Origin: Periplaneta americana | Taxonomy: Eukaryota; Arthropoda; Insecta; Blattodea; Blattidae | NCBI RefSeq assembly: GCF_040183065.1 | Contig: NC_091120.1 | Location: 192,931,627-192,995,626, forward strand | Direction of reading: 5' to 3' | Length of the DNA: 64,000 bases | Shown here: piece by piece, positions 27,301-34,146 of the stretch | Layout of the letters: each line of letters starts with the position of its first letter | Position numbering within the stretch: position 1 is the stretch's first letter | Program-made: the position numbers and the translations under genes | Notes under the pieces: generated by a model | Told to the model about the DNA's origin: nothing | The model's database searches: none | The model's input: the letters and a program-made list of their open reading frames with translations, nothing else

Positions 27301-29418
27301 GAAGCTCTACCAGCGCGCGTTAACACTTATGCCACCCCGCAATCAGCTCCTACCAAGCTAAATTCACAATCCCGCCACTTTCTATCCACGCTATTCGGTC
27401 ATTGTCCTCCACACCATTCCATCATTGTCCCCTTGAACATAAATAGATTCATTTTCCTTTCTACCACCAACTCGCCTCGGTAGCCGAGAGGTCTAAAGCG
27501 TGACCAAAAAGCGTGCGTGCGTGCGTTTCGTTAGGAAGATACTCGGATCGAATCCTACCCTCTGCGAAGTCATAAGAAAAAAAAAAAAAGAGAGAGACAG
27601 GAAGCAAGGAACAGAGAAGGAGAGACTGGAGAAAGAGGACGAAGTTCCTCTTTTGCTTCGTAGATGCCGCATTCACTCTTTTTGTTCCACTTTCCTCCGC
27701 TAGATGTCACCCCCACTCTAAACCCCTGTTTCCACTCTTTCCCGCTAGAGTGTGTGGTGAGCTTGTAGGGGAAAAGTGGAAAGGGGGCGTGGGTGGAGCT
27801 TAGCGTTCGCTGTTTTACGATTTGCCCCTTTTCTCTCTCCCTCTCCCCTTTTTCTCTTCTTCTCGCCCTTTCTCTCTGTCTACCTGTCTCCTCCCTCTTT
27901 TTCTCTTCTCTCTTCCTCTCTCCCCTTCCCTTTCCCTCTCCCTTATTTCTCTTCTTTTCGCTGTCTCTCTCTACCTACGCTCTCCTGTCTCTCTTCCTCT
28001 CTCCCTATGTCCCTTTTCCTTGTCTTAGTGCTGTTTTTTATATTGTATACAAGTAAACCGTAAATAATGTCATTAATTTCAGGGGGTTATTCTTTGAGAT
28101 ATTTTAAACAAAAAAAGTTTAATACAGATTTGCTCGTTTTTGCTTCCTTTTCGAGAAAAAAATTGTTTTATATGAAACATTTCTTTGCTTGCTTTGAGAA
28201 AGCCATTAATTTAATTCCCAAGAAGTTCAGTTAGTTTAAGAGAACAGTGCATTATGATAATAAAGTATTGAAAGAATTTTAGTTTTGTTCTTTAAATGCG
28301 CAGAAATTTGATCTGAACAAATGTAACATTTTAAATTTCGTTTTCAAAACAAAAAGTTTGCCTTTGTTGCCTGGACCACTGGCTATCCCAACGCAATTTA
28401 TAAGTGTAGAATGGATAGACCAGGATTTGAACCTAGGCCCCTTGATGTGCCTGCAGATATTGTTACTTAAATATTTTTTGGCTCTGGTGTAGTGGTGAAA
28501 AGAGATAATCAGAAAAATGGAATTCATTACCCTCTCTGGTCGAGAAATTGACAATAAATTTTGCAAAAGGTGGTGATCCAAATGGGGGAGAAAGCAATTT
28601 TGATTGTTTAGAAAGGGTGGGAGTGCACTTTTCCATTGCTGGTGTTTTTCTTTTTTATCGCCAGCCAATAGAACCAATCTTCGAAATGTTGTGATTTCAT
28701 TTTCCGTAACCAAGAATGCAAAAAATTTAACTTATACCTTTTCTTTGCAAAGAGTCTTCCGATTCAAGAACAGGTTTCTTTTACAGGATTTTTGTCATTA
28801 CTTAAAAATGAATTTCCCTCTGCTCAACTTAAAAGCTAATGGCGAATACAGTACCTACTCAACCACTGAAAAAAGAATGCAGTAAATATTTACTCTCAAT
28901 CTGAGACTCAAGTAAATGAAGATTCGGTGCTGTGGATTGAACTTCGGCGTAGCTCAGTGGTTAGAGCACTTGGTACATAGAACCAAGGACCCAGGTTCAA
29001 TCCATGGTGCCGGTGCGAGTTTTTCTCCTTTAATAATTATTGTTACCATAACAGATATATTCTGTAGTACCAAAAATTAATTAATCTTTACGTAAATGAA
29101 GAATGTTATTTTGTATGTTGTAGGTGTCTTCTGAACAAGCAGTCCAGCTCGATACAGAAGGCCCTGTTGGACACCCTGAGGATGATCCTCAAGTTCCACG
29201 GACAGCTGCGTTCCCAAGCATGGCAGCGCAAACCAGGAACCTCTCATTACCAACATCCCAAATTCACTACCCTGGTCCAGATCTACAACTGCTTTCACAA
29301 TCTTGCTGTCTTCACCTTCAAATTTGCCACAAAGCTTGCCAACACGGGCTACCAGCCGCACCTTTTCGATCTATTGCAGATGCTGAACATGAACGGATTC
29401 TATCCAGAACACTTCTAA
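3377..29418 (+). CDS. TUBGCP6: Gamma-tubulin complex component 6, partial gene model of nine coding exons (5' exons off the window)
   Basis: GCP6 is a gamma-tubulin ring complex subunit that helps nucleate microtubules at centrosomes and other organising centres. Joined exons: 3377-3672, 5846-6065, 9320-9551, 14608-14800, 16982-17678, 20905-21537, 22722-23102, 26124-26416, 29124-29418. All junctions are AG/GT and phases agree (3,240 nt, 1,079 codons plus stop). Exons 1-2 give the end of the N-terminal GRIP region (LLAYLYQE, GKALNLLKLCNPR). Exons 3-5 are charged coiled coil, exons 5-6 a low-complexity acidic Ser/Glu/Asn-rich linker typical of GCP6 among GCPs, and exons 7-9 the C-terminal gamma-tubulin-binding GRIP domain (LNSILNKAL, YKVSWPLNIILTE, LYRHEMTHFV, GYQPHLFDLLQMLN). 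Recognition is by recalled similarity to vertebrate GCP6, which has about 1,800 residues, so several hundred N-terminal residues are missing here. The reading frame shows no break. The introns are packed with transposable elements. Confidence 0.9.
3845..5655 (+). mobile_element. Jockey/CR1-type LINE 3' fragment, split by another LINE
   Basis: Frame-shifted translation at about 3850-4130 reads WDPYTIYQINSLEIIQ then RAAKFVKGKRE, the region after the reverse transcriptase in Jockey/CR1-like ORF2. It resumes at about 4926-5042 with LNRTINDWNDLPAAVFEG and LRRFKKNL, the usual C-terminus, then a stop. The gap 4138-4925 is a reverse-strand insertion. 5045-5655 is a non-coding 3' tail with a short tandem motif (atgtcagtgaaatgtgt, 5325-5450) and a terminal aataaatacatacat. 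It is dead. Confidence 0.7.
4138..4925 (-). mobile_element. LINE 3' fragment nested in the + strand LINE
   Basis: The - strand codes SSSLHHNHDTRSQHNLVLSI, then TARPWNSLSQEIRSSRSL and a stop near 4719, a typical non-LTR ORF2 C-terminus. Its 3' tail runs leftwards to a (TACC)n-type microsatellite at 4130-4150. Removing 4138-4925 rejoins the host LINE frame (QKTDVG to KFSFLNRT). taggt occurs at both junctions. Confidence 0.75.
5846..6065 (+). CDS. TUBGCP6: GCP6 exon b
   Basis: The acceptor is ttatttcag and the donor cgg/gtaagag; phase 2 enters and phase 0 leaves. The peptide begins FLQKWMFEGLCQDAYTEFFI and ends GKALNLLKLCNPR, both hallmark GRIP1 segments of GCP6. The upstream ATG at 5808 is intronic. 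Confidence 0.9.
6435..6845. mobile_element. MITE-like repeat, copy 1
   Basis: A 411-bp non-coding repeat with imperfect inverted ends (tatagt..gtgacgct and agcgacgggactata). The same repeat lies in the opposite orientation at 38102-38511 in a HAT1 intron, with only scattered differences. It is non-autonomous; the superfamily is unassigned because no clear TSD is visible. Confidence 0.65.
6846..7284. other. Intronic sequence, no feature recognised
   Basis: AT-rich GCP6 intron without coding capacity, repeats or RNA signals that I can recognise. Confidence 0.6.
7297..7415 (-). mobile_element. LINE 3'-tail insertion with 12-bp TSD
   Basis: This 119-bp piece is the extreme 3' end of the RNase H-bearing LINE family of this window (terminal catTAGAAAACAACAAC on the - strand). 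atttcaagaagt is duplicated at 7285-7296 and 7416-7427, marking target-primed insertion with severe 5' truncation. Confidence 0.85.
7709..8032 (+). mobile_element. tRNA-derived SINE (family A), full length with TSD
   Basis: The head has an A-box-like tggtctagtggtcagagc and a B box gggttcgattccc. The tail region ends ggcattggataaaaaaaa. The 15-bp TSD atatatttcgtgtga lies at 7694-7708 and 8033-8047. A 5'-truncated relative is at 33,682-33,848. The 67-codon ORF inside is incidental. Confidence 0.85.
8105..9240. repeat. Degenerate TTTG/TTGG-rich low-complexity tract
   Basis: A long intronic stretch dominated by variations of gggtttgatttg, strongly G/T-biased on the + strand, with no clean period. 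It looks like a decayed microsatellite. It is interrupted by the LINE tail at 8649-8834. Confidence 0.6.
8649..8834 (+). mobile_element. LINE 3'-tail insertion with 13-bp TSD
   Basis: This 186-bp piece encodes the end of the LINE ORF2 (CNSNQEMDSEHLKIC, KYWSARGQMTLL) and ends TTAGAAAACAACAACA. actttgatcttgt is duplicated at 8636-8648 and 8835-8847. Confidence 0.85.
9320..9551 (+). CDS. TUBGCP6: GCP6 exon c
   Basis: The acceptor is gggtttgcag and the donor aaag/gtaagt; phase 0 enters and phase 1 leaves. The peptide DTLCVVLQSGYPTMRCCL continues into a helical segment ending QQESLHRIK, matching the part of GCP6 just after GRIP1. Confidence 0.85.
9741..9896 (+). repeat. Direct duplication of an internal RT segment
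   Basis: These 156 bp match 10,518-10,673 with about one difference. The copy is fused upstream of an earlier part of the RT domain, which points to template switching or tandem rearrangement. Confidence 0.9.
9741..11306 (+). mobile_element. LINE (I/LOA/Jockey-like) body with uninterrupted reverse transcriptase ORF
   Basis: The ORF 9798-11327 (509 codons) encodes a non-LTR reverse transcriptase. Visible motifs are KKAIIVPIHKKGK and NSYRPTALLSM, catalytic FIDFQLAYDSVW (about 10,183), GLPQGAVLSTTLL (about 10,364), FADDIVLW (about 10,467) and a thumb region YLGVIFDSKLTWSNHL. The endonuclease domain is absent. The first ~33 residues are a misplaced copy of an internal segment (9741-9896 equals 10518-10673), so the start is rearranged. 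The ORF tail after EIMKQ runs into a reversed copy of the element's own 3' end. It is therefore an unbroken fragment, not a complete element. Confidence 0.85.
11307..11480 (-). mobile_element. LINE 3' tail, reverse orientation
   Basis: Starts tgttgttgttttctaatgcc and reads to tggtttgagttggaattagg. It is a - strand copy of the LINE 3' end joined directly to the + strand RT fragment. The short gcacaatgggcag block is missing. Confidence 0.8.
11485..11671 (+). mobile_element. LINE 3' tail, forward orientation
   Basis: Same sequence as 8649-8834, from tgcatagaattgg to TTAGAAAACAACAACAAC. With 11307-11480 it forms a large imperfect inverted repeat. Confidence 0.85.
11672..12570 (-). mobile_element. 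LINE fragment encoding RNase H and C-terminal region
   Basis: The - strand carries the segment downstream of the RT: the NLTEEVLKSEVHTEIMKQ linker, then RNase H with LYTDGSF, GEIIAISES (one frameshift near 12,200), LSDSKAAILS and NENADALAKKGS, so all four acidic DEDD positions are represented. It then runs through DLPRKSSVAALRLATGH and LAKHLHRIGI and stops before the Cys motif. It overlaps the end of the + strand RT fragment (shared KPNPLTLLNIEYN) and belongs to the same family. A stop in QSQGKK and the frameshift make it dead. Confidence 0.85.
12575..13060. other. Intronic sequence, no feature recognised
   Basis: GCP6 intron without a confident feature. The ORF beginning at 12,903 is intronic noise that runs into the LINE at about 13,090. 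Confidence 0.5.
13064..13830 (+). mobile_element. LINE 3' fragment with (ATG)n tail
   Basis: Starts after a short TATTG repeat. Encodes the end of an RT-like ORF: RTKTKYM, FRYLGSIVTEDN, IGNRRLRALDKI, a stop at 13,329-13,331, then IYKTIIKPMVTFGSETWTL, RLEWLGHIIRMD, RRAGRPKLRWLDDVQDDL and a stop before a (ATG)n tail (13,812-13,830). The same family is at 38,912-39,578. Confidence 0.8.
13835..14590 (-). mobile_element. Jockey-like LINE 3' fragment next to exon d
   Basis: The - strand reads YFHSVISFGIIFWGNSTDS, FLLQKRVIRIVVGAKSRESC, then after a frameshift near 14,330 ACQYNFSLIIFLV, YSINTRQKNDFH, GVRYMAVKMFNSL and LKKYIISHAFYS before a stop at 14,011. This is a typical ORF2 C-terminus. Its 5' end lies within tens of bases of the exon d acceptor. 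Confidence 0.75.
14608..14800 (+). CDS. TUBGCP6: GCP6 exon d
   Basis: The acceptor is gtgttgttgcag and the donor gaaaa/gtaagt; phase 1 enters and phase 2 leaves. Encodes a highly charged coiled coil (EMKLSQALSKKREQLAVLKE to EEETARQTEVEK). Confidence 0.9.
15336..16886. mobile_element. TIR element with 7-bp TSD, possibly P-superfamily
   Basis: Inverted ends cacagtctagtatatacag (15336) and ctgtatatattagactgtg (ending 16886) are flanked by gtattac at 15329-15335 and 16887-16893. On the - strand near 15,540-15,675 a short reading MGQGNVCYTINSKKK then SELSFFRKI resembles the start of a THAP zinc finger, though its second Cys is replaced. That would fit a P-type transposon, but the assignment is weak. 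A 181-bp relative with the same ends is at 57,852-58,032. No long transposase remains. Confidence 0.65.
16982..17678 (+). CDS. TUBGCP6: GCP6 exon e
   Basis: The acceptor is ttgtccacag and the donor gaagtg/gtgagt; phase 2 enters and phase 0 leaves. It begins AKLVRYYSTLSESAEKRRQH, matching the GCP6 coiled coil. It then becomes an Asn/Ser/Glu-rich linker (many N-N pairs) and ends RNWKRVMSSEYNILTGEEW. Extending the ORF past 17,678 is intronic. Confidence 0.9.
17760..20540 (+). repeat. Tandem array of ~93-bp units (about 30 copies)
   Basis: The early period is exactly 93 bp (17772, 17865, 17958). The core reads tttagtactagtctgtctgt, then gtacagcgatttctactaaa. Later units carry an extra ~20 bp with a tattcagt..ctgc(a/g)a block. 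Larger periods are visible: variants recur 372 bp apart (4 units, 18,173 and 18,545) and 558 bp apart (19,621 and 20,179). The array fills most of one GCP6 intron and is non-coding. Confidence 0.95.
20905..21537 (+). CDS. TUBGCP6: GCP6 exon f (acidic linker)
   Basis: The acceptor is cgtttgcag and the donor attcag/gtaact; phase 0 on both sides. Encodes a Ser/Glu/Asp-rich disordered stretch, ending in basic VTRSRLSLSTLGTQHKFRYN and a hydrophobic SINIALQKSILIPLQIQ lead into the GRIP2 domain. It sits where vertebrate GCP6 has its long insert. An overlapping 198-codon antisense ORF is a shadow. Confidence 0.9.
21827..22513 (+). mobile_element. Internally deleted LINE with both ends and 14-bp TSD
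   Basis: agaatcataaagga is duplicated at 21813-21826 and 22514-22527. The left half (ccacggcatggcgcgtcctc to about 22,010) looks like a LINE 5' leader. The right half encodes an RT tail (IYKTVILPVVLYGCETWTL, then GEWRKLHNTELHALYSS, RLRWAGHVARMG, GRPEGKRPFGRPRRRWKDN) and ends tccttaaaagccagtaagtaa. One frameshift lies near 22,115. Confidence 0.8.
22722..23102 (+). CDS. TUBGCP6: GCP6 exon g (GRIP2 start)
   Basis: The acceptor is tgcttttcag and the donor gatgat/gtaagt; phase 0 on both sides. Contains LVNSALLKLFFEDQELLSHL, DGEFGRNVTGLLFERM, CVALNSILNKAL and KVSWPLNIILTEAALHKYDD, the strongest GCP-family signatures in the gene. Confidence 0.95.
23103..23552. other. Intronic sequence, no feature recognised
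   Basis: AT-rich GCP6 intron with T-rich runs near 23,450-23,550 and no recognisable element. Confidence 0.5.
23568..23861 (+). mobile_element. tRNA-derived SINE (family B) with 15-bp TSD
   Basis: The head is gtagctcatttggtagagc (A box) and ggggttcgatccc (B box). The body contains cggccccgaggttcactcag, and the tail is a (TTTACC)n-like repeat. tacattttattaagt is duplicated at 23553-23567 and 23862-23876. A 5'-truncated reverse copy is at 56,467-56,695. Confidence 0.9.
24241..24303. repeat. (ATT)n microsatellite
   Basis: About 20 perfect ATT repeats following a short LINE/SINE-like 3' sequence (cttaactgtgccaggttaaataaat). Similar runs occur at 39,700-39,735, 55,950-55,984 and 57,132-57,195. 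Confidence 0.95.
24635..25026 (-). mobile_element. LINE 3'-tail insertion with 10-bp TSD
   Basis: 3' portion of the RNase H-bearing LINE, reaching back to the TYRPVTKSTYYSVK region. taacaaaagt is duplicated at 24625-24634 and 25027-25036. A small internal deletion removes the gttaggggactg block. Confidence 0.85.
25238..25490 (+). mobile_element. tRNA-derived SINE (family C)
   Basis: The head is ggttagtgcgtctggccgc and the B box gggttcgaattcc. The conserved body is gaggttttttccggggtttt, tttcaccggcattatcacct and aaataacctgagatgttaat. Relatives are at 26,946 (+) and 38,692 (-). Confidence 0.85.
25550..25890. mobile_element. LINE remnants: endonuclease piece (-) and RT-tail piece (+)
   Basis: The - strand at 25,560-25,684 reads LLGDFNTRTSNSKEERN then FGEQSFNNNG, matching the GDFN motif region of APE-type LINE endonucleases. 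About 60 bp on, the + strand at 25,755-25,889 reads KLYQASIKLVVTYSCETWTI, an RT-tail segment. Whether the two share one insertion is unproven. Confidence 0.6.
26124..26416 (+). CDS. TUBGCP6: GCP6 exon h (GRIP2)
   Basis: The acceptor is ccattacgcag and the donor ttcag/gtctgt, a weaker donor; phase 0 enters and phase 2 leaves. Encodes VFGFLLRLRRISWVLEEDFH, VQLYRHEMTHFVRALQNYV and LDDLYRTHVAYVKMVLF, classic GRIP2 helices. Confidence 0.95.
26640..27826. mobile_element. TIR element with 9-bp TSD (MULE-like), containing a nested SINE
   Basis: Ends ggataaatcgtaaaacagcg and cgctgttttacgatttgcc are inverted copies. ccttttctc flanks both sides (26631-26639 and 27827-27835), embedded in CT-rich sequence. 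A 9-bp TSD suggests Mutator-like transposition. No transposase is seen. The interior includes a tRNA-like segment (27,476-27,570: gcctcggtagccgagaggtc and ggatcgaatcc) and the SINE at 26,946. Confidence 0.7.
26946..27299 (+). mobile_element. tRNA-derived SINE (family C) with duplicated tail and TSD
   Basis: Complete family C SINE, followed after an A run (27,201-27,211) by a second copy of its last ~85 bp (ttcaccggcattatacc to cctactaaaaaaaa). The flanks atgaagctttacc (26932-26944) and atgaagctctacc (27300-27312) form a 13-bp TSD with one change. It is nested in the TIR element. Confidence 0.85.
27827..28060. repeat. CT-rich low-complexity tract
   Basis: (CTCTCC)n-like polypyrimidine sequence; 26,500-26,639 is similar on the other side of the TIR element. 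Three overlapping ORFs here are low-complexity artefacts. Confidence 0.85.
28061..28945. other. Intronic sequence, no confident feature
   Basis: AT-rich GCP6 intron. A tRNA-like B box in reverse (ggatttgaacctaggcc, 28,426) hints at a decayed SINE. The ORFs at 28,279 (-) and 28,604 (+) match nothing I recognise. Confidence 0.45.
28949..29025 (+). mobile_element. tRNA-like SINE head
   Basis: cggcgtagctcagtggttag (A box) and caggttcaatcc (B box) have tRNA-like spacing, and cggc/gccg ends could pair weakly. Stem pairing is too poor for a functional tRNA, and the trailing tttttctcctttaataatt suggests a short SINE. Confidence 0.55.
29124..29418 (+). CDS. TUBGCP6: GCP6 terminal exon i
   Basis: The acceptor is atgttgtag; phase 2 enters and the stop TAA is at 29416-29418. 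Encodes LLNKQSSSIQKALLDTLRMI, FHGQLRSQAW, HPKFTTLVQIYNCFHNLAVF and TGYQPHLFDLLQMLNMNGFY, matching the GCP6 C-terminus nearly to its last residues. Confidence 0.95.
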
Positions 29419-29507
29419 AAGGTAAAGTTGTCTCTTCCTCCTCCTCCTCCTCCTCCTCCTCCCCCTCCTCCTCATCCTCCTAATTACAGCTTATTGTCCA
29501 TTTTGGA

Positions 29508-29513
29508 AATAAA
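29508..29513 (+). terminator. Candidate GCP6 polyadenylation signal
   Basis: AATAAA about 90 bp after the GCP6 stop, following a (TCC)n run at 29,437-29,480. Confidence 0.5.
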
Positions 29514-29519
29514 TTCGGT

Positions 29520-31250
29520 CCCTTGCGATCCCGCTTTGAACAAGTTTTATTCATTACTATTCCGGACACAAAACAGCTCAGATTGGTGATAGCAGCAATG
29601 TAGCAAAAGAGAGGGAAGACACCTGACATCTGTTTCAGTCACTGTTTCATTTTACATTATTGAACTTATTATACAGGATGTTAACGATATAAGGGTGTAT
29701 ATTCTGAAATGGGTAATGTATGTCCTGGCTGATTTAAGGAGTTTCTTGAAAATGTTAACTGATTACTTTTGCGTTTAATTAACTAACTCTCACATGTTTT
29801 AGTTGGAAACAAAGCATAAAAGGATTAATTTTAAAGTTTATAATTAAAAAATAACGTCCAAACGTCAAAATGTAACTACAGTCCCTATGTCCCCAAACTA
29901 CATTTTACTCTGTTTTACTAAGTTTTTCTCGGAATGTTTCGATTTGATTTTATTTCCTCGGCCAAGATTATAAAAATAAATAGTTAAAATACTTATGAAA
30001 GACAGGAATTGTTGTTTGTTTAATTCTGAAAGGACACAACTTTAACGTAAAGTTTGTCCCCAAAAATTTCGTAACGGCGGTCCCTCGAAATAAAAGAGCT
30101 ACACAAAAGACAATTTTGCTTCATGTGGTAAATTTTAACGGTTGGTAGTAATGAGAGGTCAACTTGGCGCCAGTTAAAAAACTTTTCGTCCATTGTCGTA
30201 ACTTAAATGATTGAAAATTACAAAAATCATCACTGATGACTGAATGTTATGTTTTCTATTGGTAACACCGATCCCAGGTGGCATTAAATATATTTTTGTA
30301 TATATTAAACTTTCGTAGTGTATGCAAAAAATTACAATGTTTGTCGACTAAAAAATCTAACTTCCATGATATTTTTAACGATTTATTTTGTCAGAACTAT
30401 TGCGGAAATTATACTAATTTGTAACAACAGCCCCTTTATTATGGGACCGAGGTTTCATTTAACATACAATTATTAAATACTGGTGTATAAAGTAACTTCG
30501 AATATTATTTCATGTGATTGTTTATAGGAAAGAAAAAAGTCTGATGATGGAAGTAGGAAATATGAAAAGGAGAAGATACGTAGGCAGAGGGCAAATATGA
30601 CTGAAGAGGAGTTGCAGAAAAAAAAGGACTATGGCAAAGAATATAAAAAAAAAGAAAGAAAATAGCAGATATGACTGATCGTGAAAAAAGAAATGTTCGA
30701 AGACAAGTGAAATCTGAAGTACAGAAGTTTAGGAGATACCTTAAACAACGGTCTGTAAGGGAAAGATAACAACAATCTCTTGGTTTTTTATTTTTAATTA
30801 GAAAATCTCACATAAAAATTTGTTTAATCTCAACTGATACCAGAATCTTCAATAATAGGAGCAAATGTAACCAATGTGAGAAAAAAGTACACAATTTAAT
30901 ATAATATATTTTTTCCAGTTTTGTTATTCATATTTGCCCCTTTCAGAGTATTCACCCATAAACTGCTAAAATTATATAGCCAGTAATATCAGTCTACTGA
31001 ACAAAATGTCGAGTGAAATTTAATTGTATCTTATAATTTCATTTTTAATTTCTAAAATGCCATGTTTTTAAGATTGATAGTAGTTTAATTATTTGTTTAC
31101 ACTTCACCTGAACGTAAGGACATTCATTAATGACTTCCCTAATCATAAACCCATACTCTCCATTTGTAAACCGAAACAAAAATAAAACATTGAAACCAAC
31201 ACGACTGTAGTTTAACTCTGGAAACTGAGTAACGTATTCTACTGAAATAC
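29520..31250. other. Intergenic region with one degenerate coding-like patch
   Basis: Mostly AT-rich and featureless. At 30,525-30,760 the + strand has broken Lys/Arg-rich coding potential (RQRANMTEEELQKKKDYGKE, then DREKRN after a stop) followed by gaaagataacaacaatctc. It looks like a transposon-derived fragment; I cannot name the family. Confidence 0.4.
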
Positions 31251-32177
31251 AGACGTTAGGTCCTTTTTATAATGTCCACAATTTTAATGTCCATTTTATT
31301 ATGTCCATTACATAAAAGTCCATTACACTATGTCCATAAATATATGCCCAATGAAGTATATGTCCACTTTATTTTAGTCCAATTGCACAAATTTTATGTC
31401 CACATTTTTACGTCCATTACATGATTGTACAATACATTATGTCCATCTACAAATTGACTTCAATTCCTTACTCAATCTCTTCTGCCTGTTCATCTTCATA
31501 CAGCTTCAGATGATAACTAATAGCTTTGAGGCAAGTTTTGATGTGCCCTTCTTCGTTGTAATGGTTATAATTCTGAACAATCTCTTCTACTGGACTCACA
31601 TTTTGTAAGTACGATTTTTTAATAGGGTGTTGTACATTAAAATGGCCGCCAAGCATTTGGATTATTATAATTTCATTATTCCTTTGGTCATTCTTGATAA
31701 ATTCCATGAATTTCCAGACCGACCCGTGTTGTGTGACGATGTGTTTCTGAAAGTGGTTGTGCCAGCCCTTGACTATGTTAATTGTTCGATGTTGTCCTGC
31801 CAGAACCTGATTATAAGTGTTCCATATTTCAGGTGCTAATCTAGGTGGCATTGCTCTTCTTCTTCCTCGGATGGAAGTTCTTTCCATGTACAATGCTAAA
31901 TCCATTATGTCAGGCTCAATATTATCTATAAGGCTATCAAAACAGCCTGAACATTTTCCAGTGGTACAAAAGAAATTCACTTAAATAAAAGTGGACATAA
32001 ATGAAAGTGGGCATAAATAAAAGTGGACTTAAATAAAAGTGAACTTAAATAAAAGTGGACATAACAGTCATGGACCCAAAAAAATGGACGCACATAAAAT
32101 GTGGACATAAATGAAAGTGGACAAAAATATTAGAGGACATAAATCATATGGACATGTTTTCAATGGACTTAACGTCT
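31251..32177 (-). mobile_element. FLYWCH/MULE-like element with clustered ATGTCCA subterminal repeats
   Basis: The ends agacgttaggtcc and ggacttaacgtct are imperfect inverted repeats. The outer ~200 bp on each side are packed with ATGTCCA (left) or TGGACAT (right). The - strand ORF 31,468-31,980 (170 codons) reads RAMPPRLAPEIWNTYNQVLA, RTINIVKGWHNHFQKHI, VWKFMEFIKNDQRNNEIII, matching the C-terminal part of FLYWCH-associated MULE transposases from memory. The N-terminal catalytic region is missing. No clear TSD. Confidence 0.65.
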
Positions 32178-32179
32178 TG

Positions 32180-33200
32180 GAAGCATTCTCTACTAGTCAT
32201 TGTATCCGTAATATAGTGCAAGATTTTTTTCTTTGTTTTCTTGCGATATGAAGTTACTTGCCAGACATTGAATTAATTCTGCAACCAAACGGTAAAAGAT
32301 CGATGGACAAAAATATAGTCCCAGTACATTTTCCTCCCCCTTTCCCGCCATAATATATAAATAATTTTTATATTGTCGTAAAATATTGCTTTTCGTTTTT
32401 GCATTGGCAGATTTCGCAATATACGAAATAAGTAACACTGTAATCATCTGGGACTAAAGAATTGATTTGCATTGCACAATTTTCTGCCTTATTCACGTTA
32501 TCCCTTAAACAGATTTTACTGTATGTACAATTTATTATAACTTCTTAAAGAAATACTATGCAGTATTACTGAAGACTGTTTTCTTGGTTTTGCATTTCAG
32601 ATTTCCATCTTCAAATGTCTTTCAGATATGAACTGCTGTATTTGTAGAAATAGACTGTAAATGAATTTAGCCTAATGTATAGTTATGAAGTATAATTTGT
32701 AACAGATTGTAAGCTTTAATTATGTTATTTATTAAATTTTTAACTCTTTTCTTTTTTTACTAAAATTGTGTAATTTCCATACCTTGAGAGTCTCTATACA
32801 TATGAATTTATTTCACAGGATTGTCATATTCATTATTTTGGAACTTCCATATTTATACGTTCATATGCCAGAAAGAATTTTTTTTTTTTTTTAAGTTATG
32901 TGATGCTACCTCAAGTTTTACAGCTGTCATACAGATATTTTACATCTTTGGCGGTTTTTGTACCCATTTCCCAAACTTTTTATTCAGTTTTTAATAGAGT
33001 TTCATGAAGGAAAGTTTAACTCAAGATCAGTGGTGTATGCTGAACCTGGAGTTTGGGTGTTCTGTTAAAAATATATGGTTGGTCTATCTCGCACAATTAT
33101 TATAGGCCTAAGTGAAATATCGGGTCAACATTAACTGCCATTTTTAATATATAATTTAGTATTATTTGTAAGATTCTGTAATTCTTTGCTATAGCGTTGC
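32180..33200. other. Intergenic sequence, no feature recognised
   Basis: AT-rich with a T run near 32,880. The ORFs are short and unremarkable. Confidence 0.5.
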
Positions 33201-33204
33201 CACG

Positions 33205-33600
33205 TTGGGGTGCAAAATAATGTATTTACATCCTTGGGTTGTAGTTGAGTCATACGTACCATATACGGGAGAAAAGAAATTGAGTGCCGATGCCAGTTTC
33301 ACGCCAGAAGTGGGGATCGGGATTTGGTGTGGGGGTGCCGGCCGGCAGACAGGTGCGAGTAGGCGGTTTCGTTCACGCGAGGTGAAAGGGGTAGGCGCCA
33401 GGGAAGGGAAGCACATGCACGGAATGATCCCTCCTACCTGTATCTCTCCGCTGGTCCCCACTTTCGCAGCAGCTTTCGATCCTTGTTTTGGGTGTGAGGT
33501 TTGCGTCGGCGCTTATTTATCTAATTTTTTTTTTACGATATTTATGACTCGTCTGGGACCCAAGTGGATACTTTTGTGCCTGGGTGTGTTAATGCTATAG
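33205..33600 (+). other. GC-rich island with 131-codon open frame, unrecognised
   Basis: 33,285-33,500 is much more GC-rich than its surroundings and contains several CpGs. The open frame starts MGCKIMYLHPWVVVES, has no domain I know, and an antisense ORF overlaps it. It could be a decayed repeat or a regulatory CpG island; coding status is doubtful. Confidence 0.25.
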
Positions 33601-33681
33601 TAAAGAAATACCTAAAATTCATATATTAATTTTGAAGGTCAGAAATATAATTTTTACAAATGTGTATATTATCTACTGGAC

Positions 33682-33848
33682 TTCTCCTGGCACCACATTA
33701 TCATAATCATCCTATCACATCATCGGGGTAATGTAACTCCGCCTTCCAGGCGCCCCAACCTCAGAAGTGGGTTACAATTAAGCCACGGCCAGGAGAGAAG
33801 ACCAGAAATGTCGAAAAGACAACCTGGTGGCATTGGATAAAAAAAAAA
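33682..33848 (+). mobile_element. 5'-truncated SINE, family A
   Basis: Closely matches the 3' half of the SINE at 7709-8032 (ctggcaccacattatcat to ggcattggataaaaaaaa) but lacks the tRNA head. Confidence 0.85.
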
Positions 33849-34146
33849 TATTTAATAACTATAGGGCGGATGTTGATGACCTAAAAATCTACTTAAAATG
33901 ATCATTAAAATGCCCTTAAACTAATGGAAAAATGACATAAAATTAAAAGAAAATGACATTTAAATATTATTCAAAGTGCTCGCACCACAACTTCTTAAAA
34001 ATTAATCACCTTGTTTCAATGACCGCCCTGCAAATGCCGGAGAAAGGAGGCAACTAGAAATAACGTTATTCAAAATTGCATTATTTATGATCAAACAATA
34101 ACCATGGCCAGCAAAATAACCTGTTTGAAGTTCCACAACCCGCTAA

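Noticed and set aside
27776-28063. Ser/Leu/Phe-rich ORFs with signal-peptide look
   Set aside because: Three overlapping frames over a CT-rich low-complexity tract.
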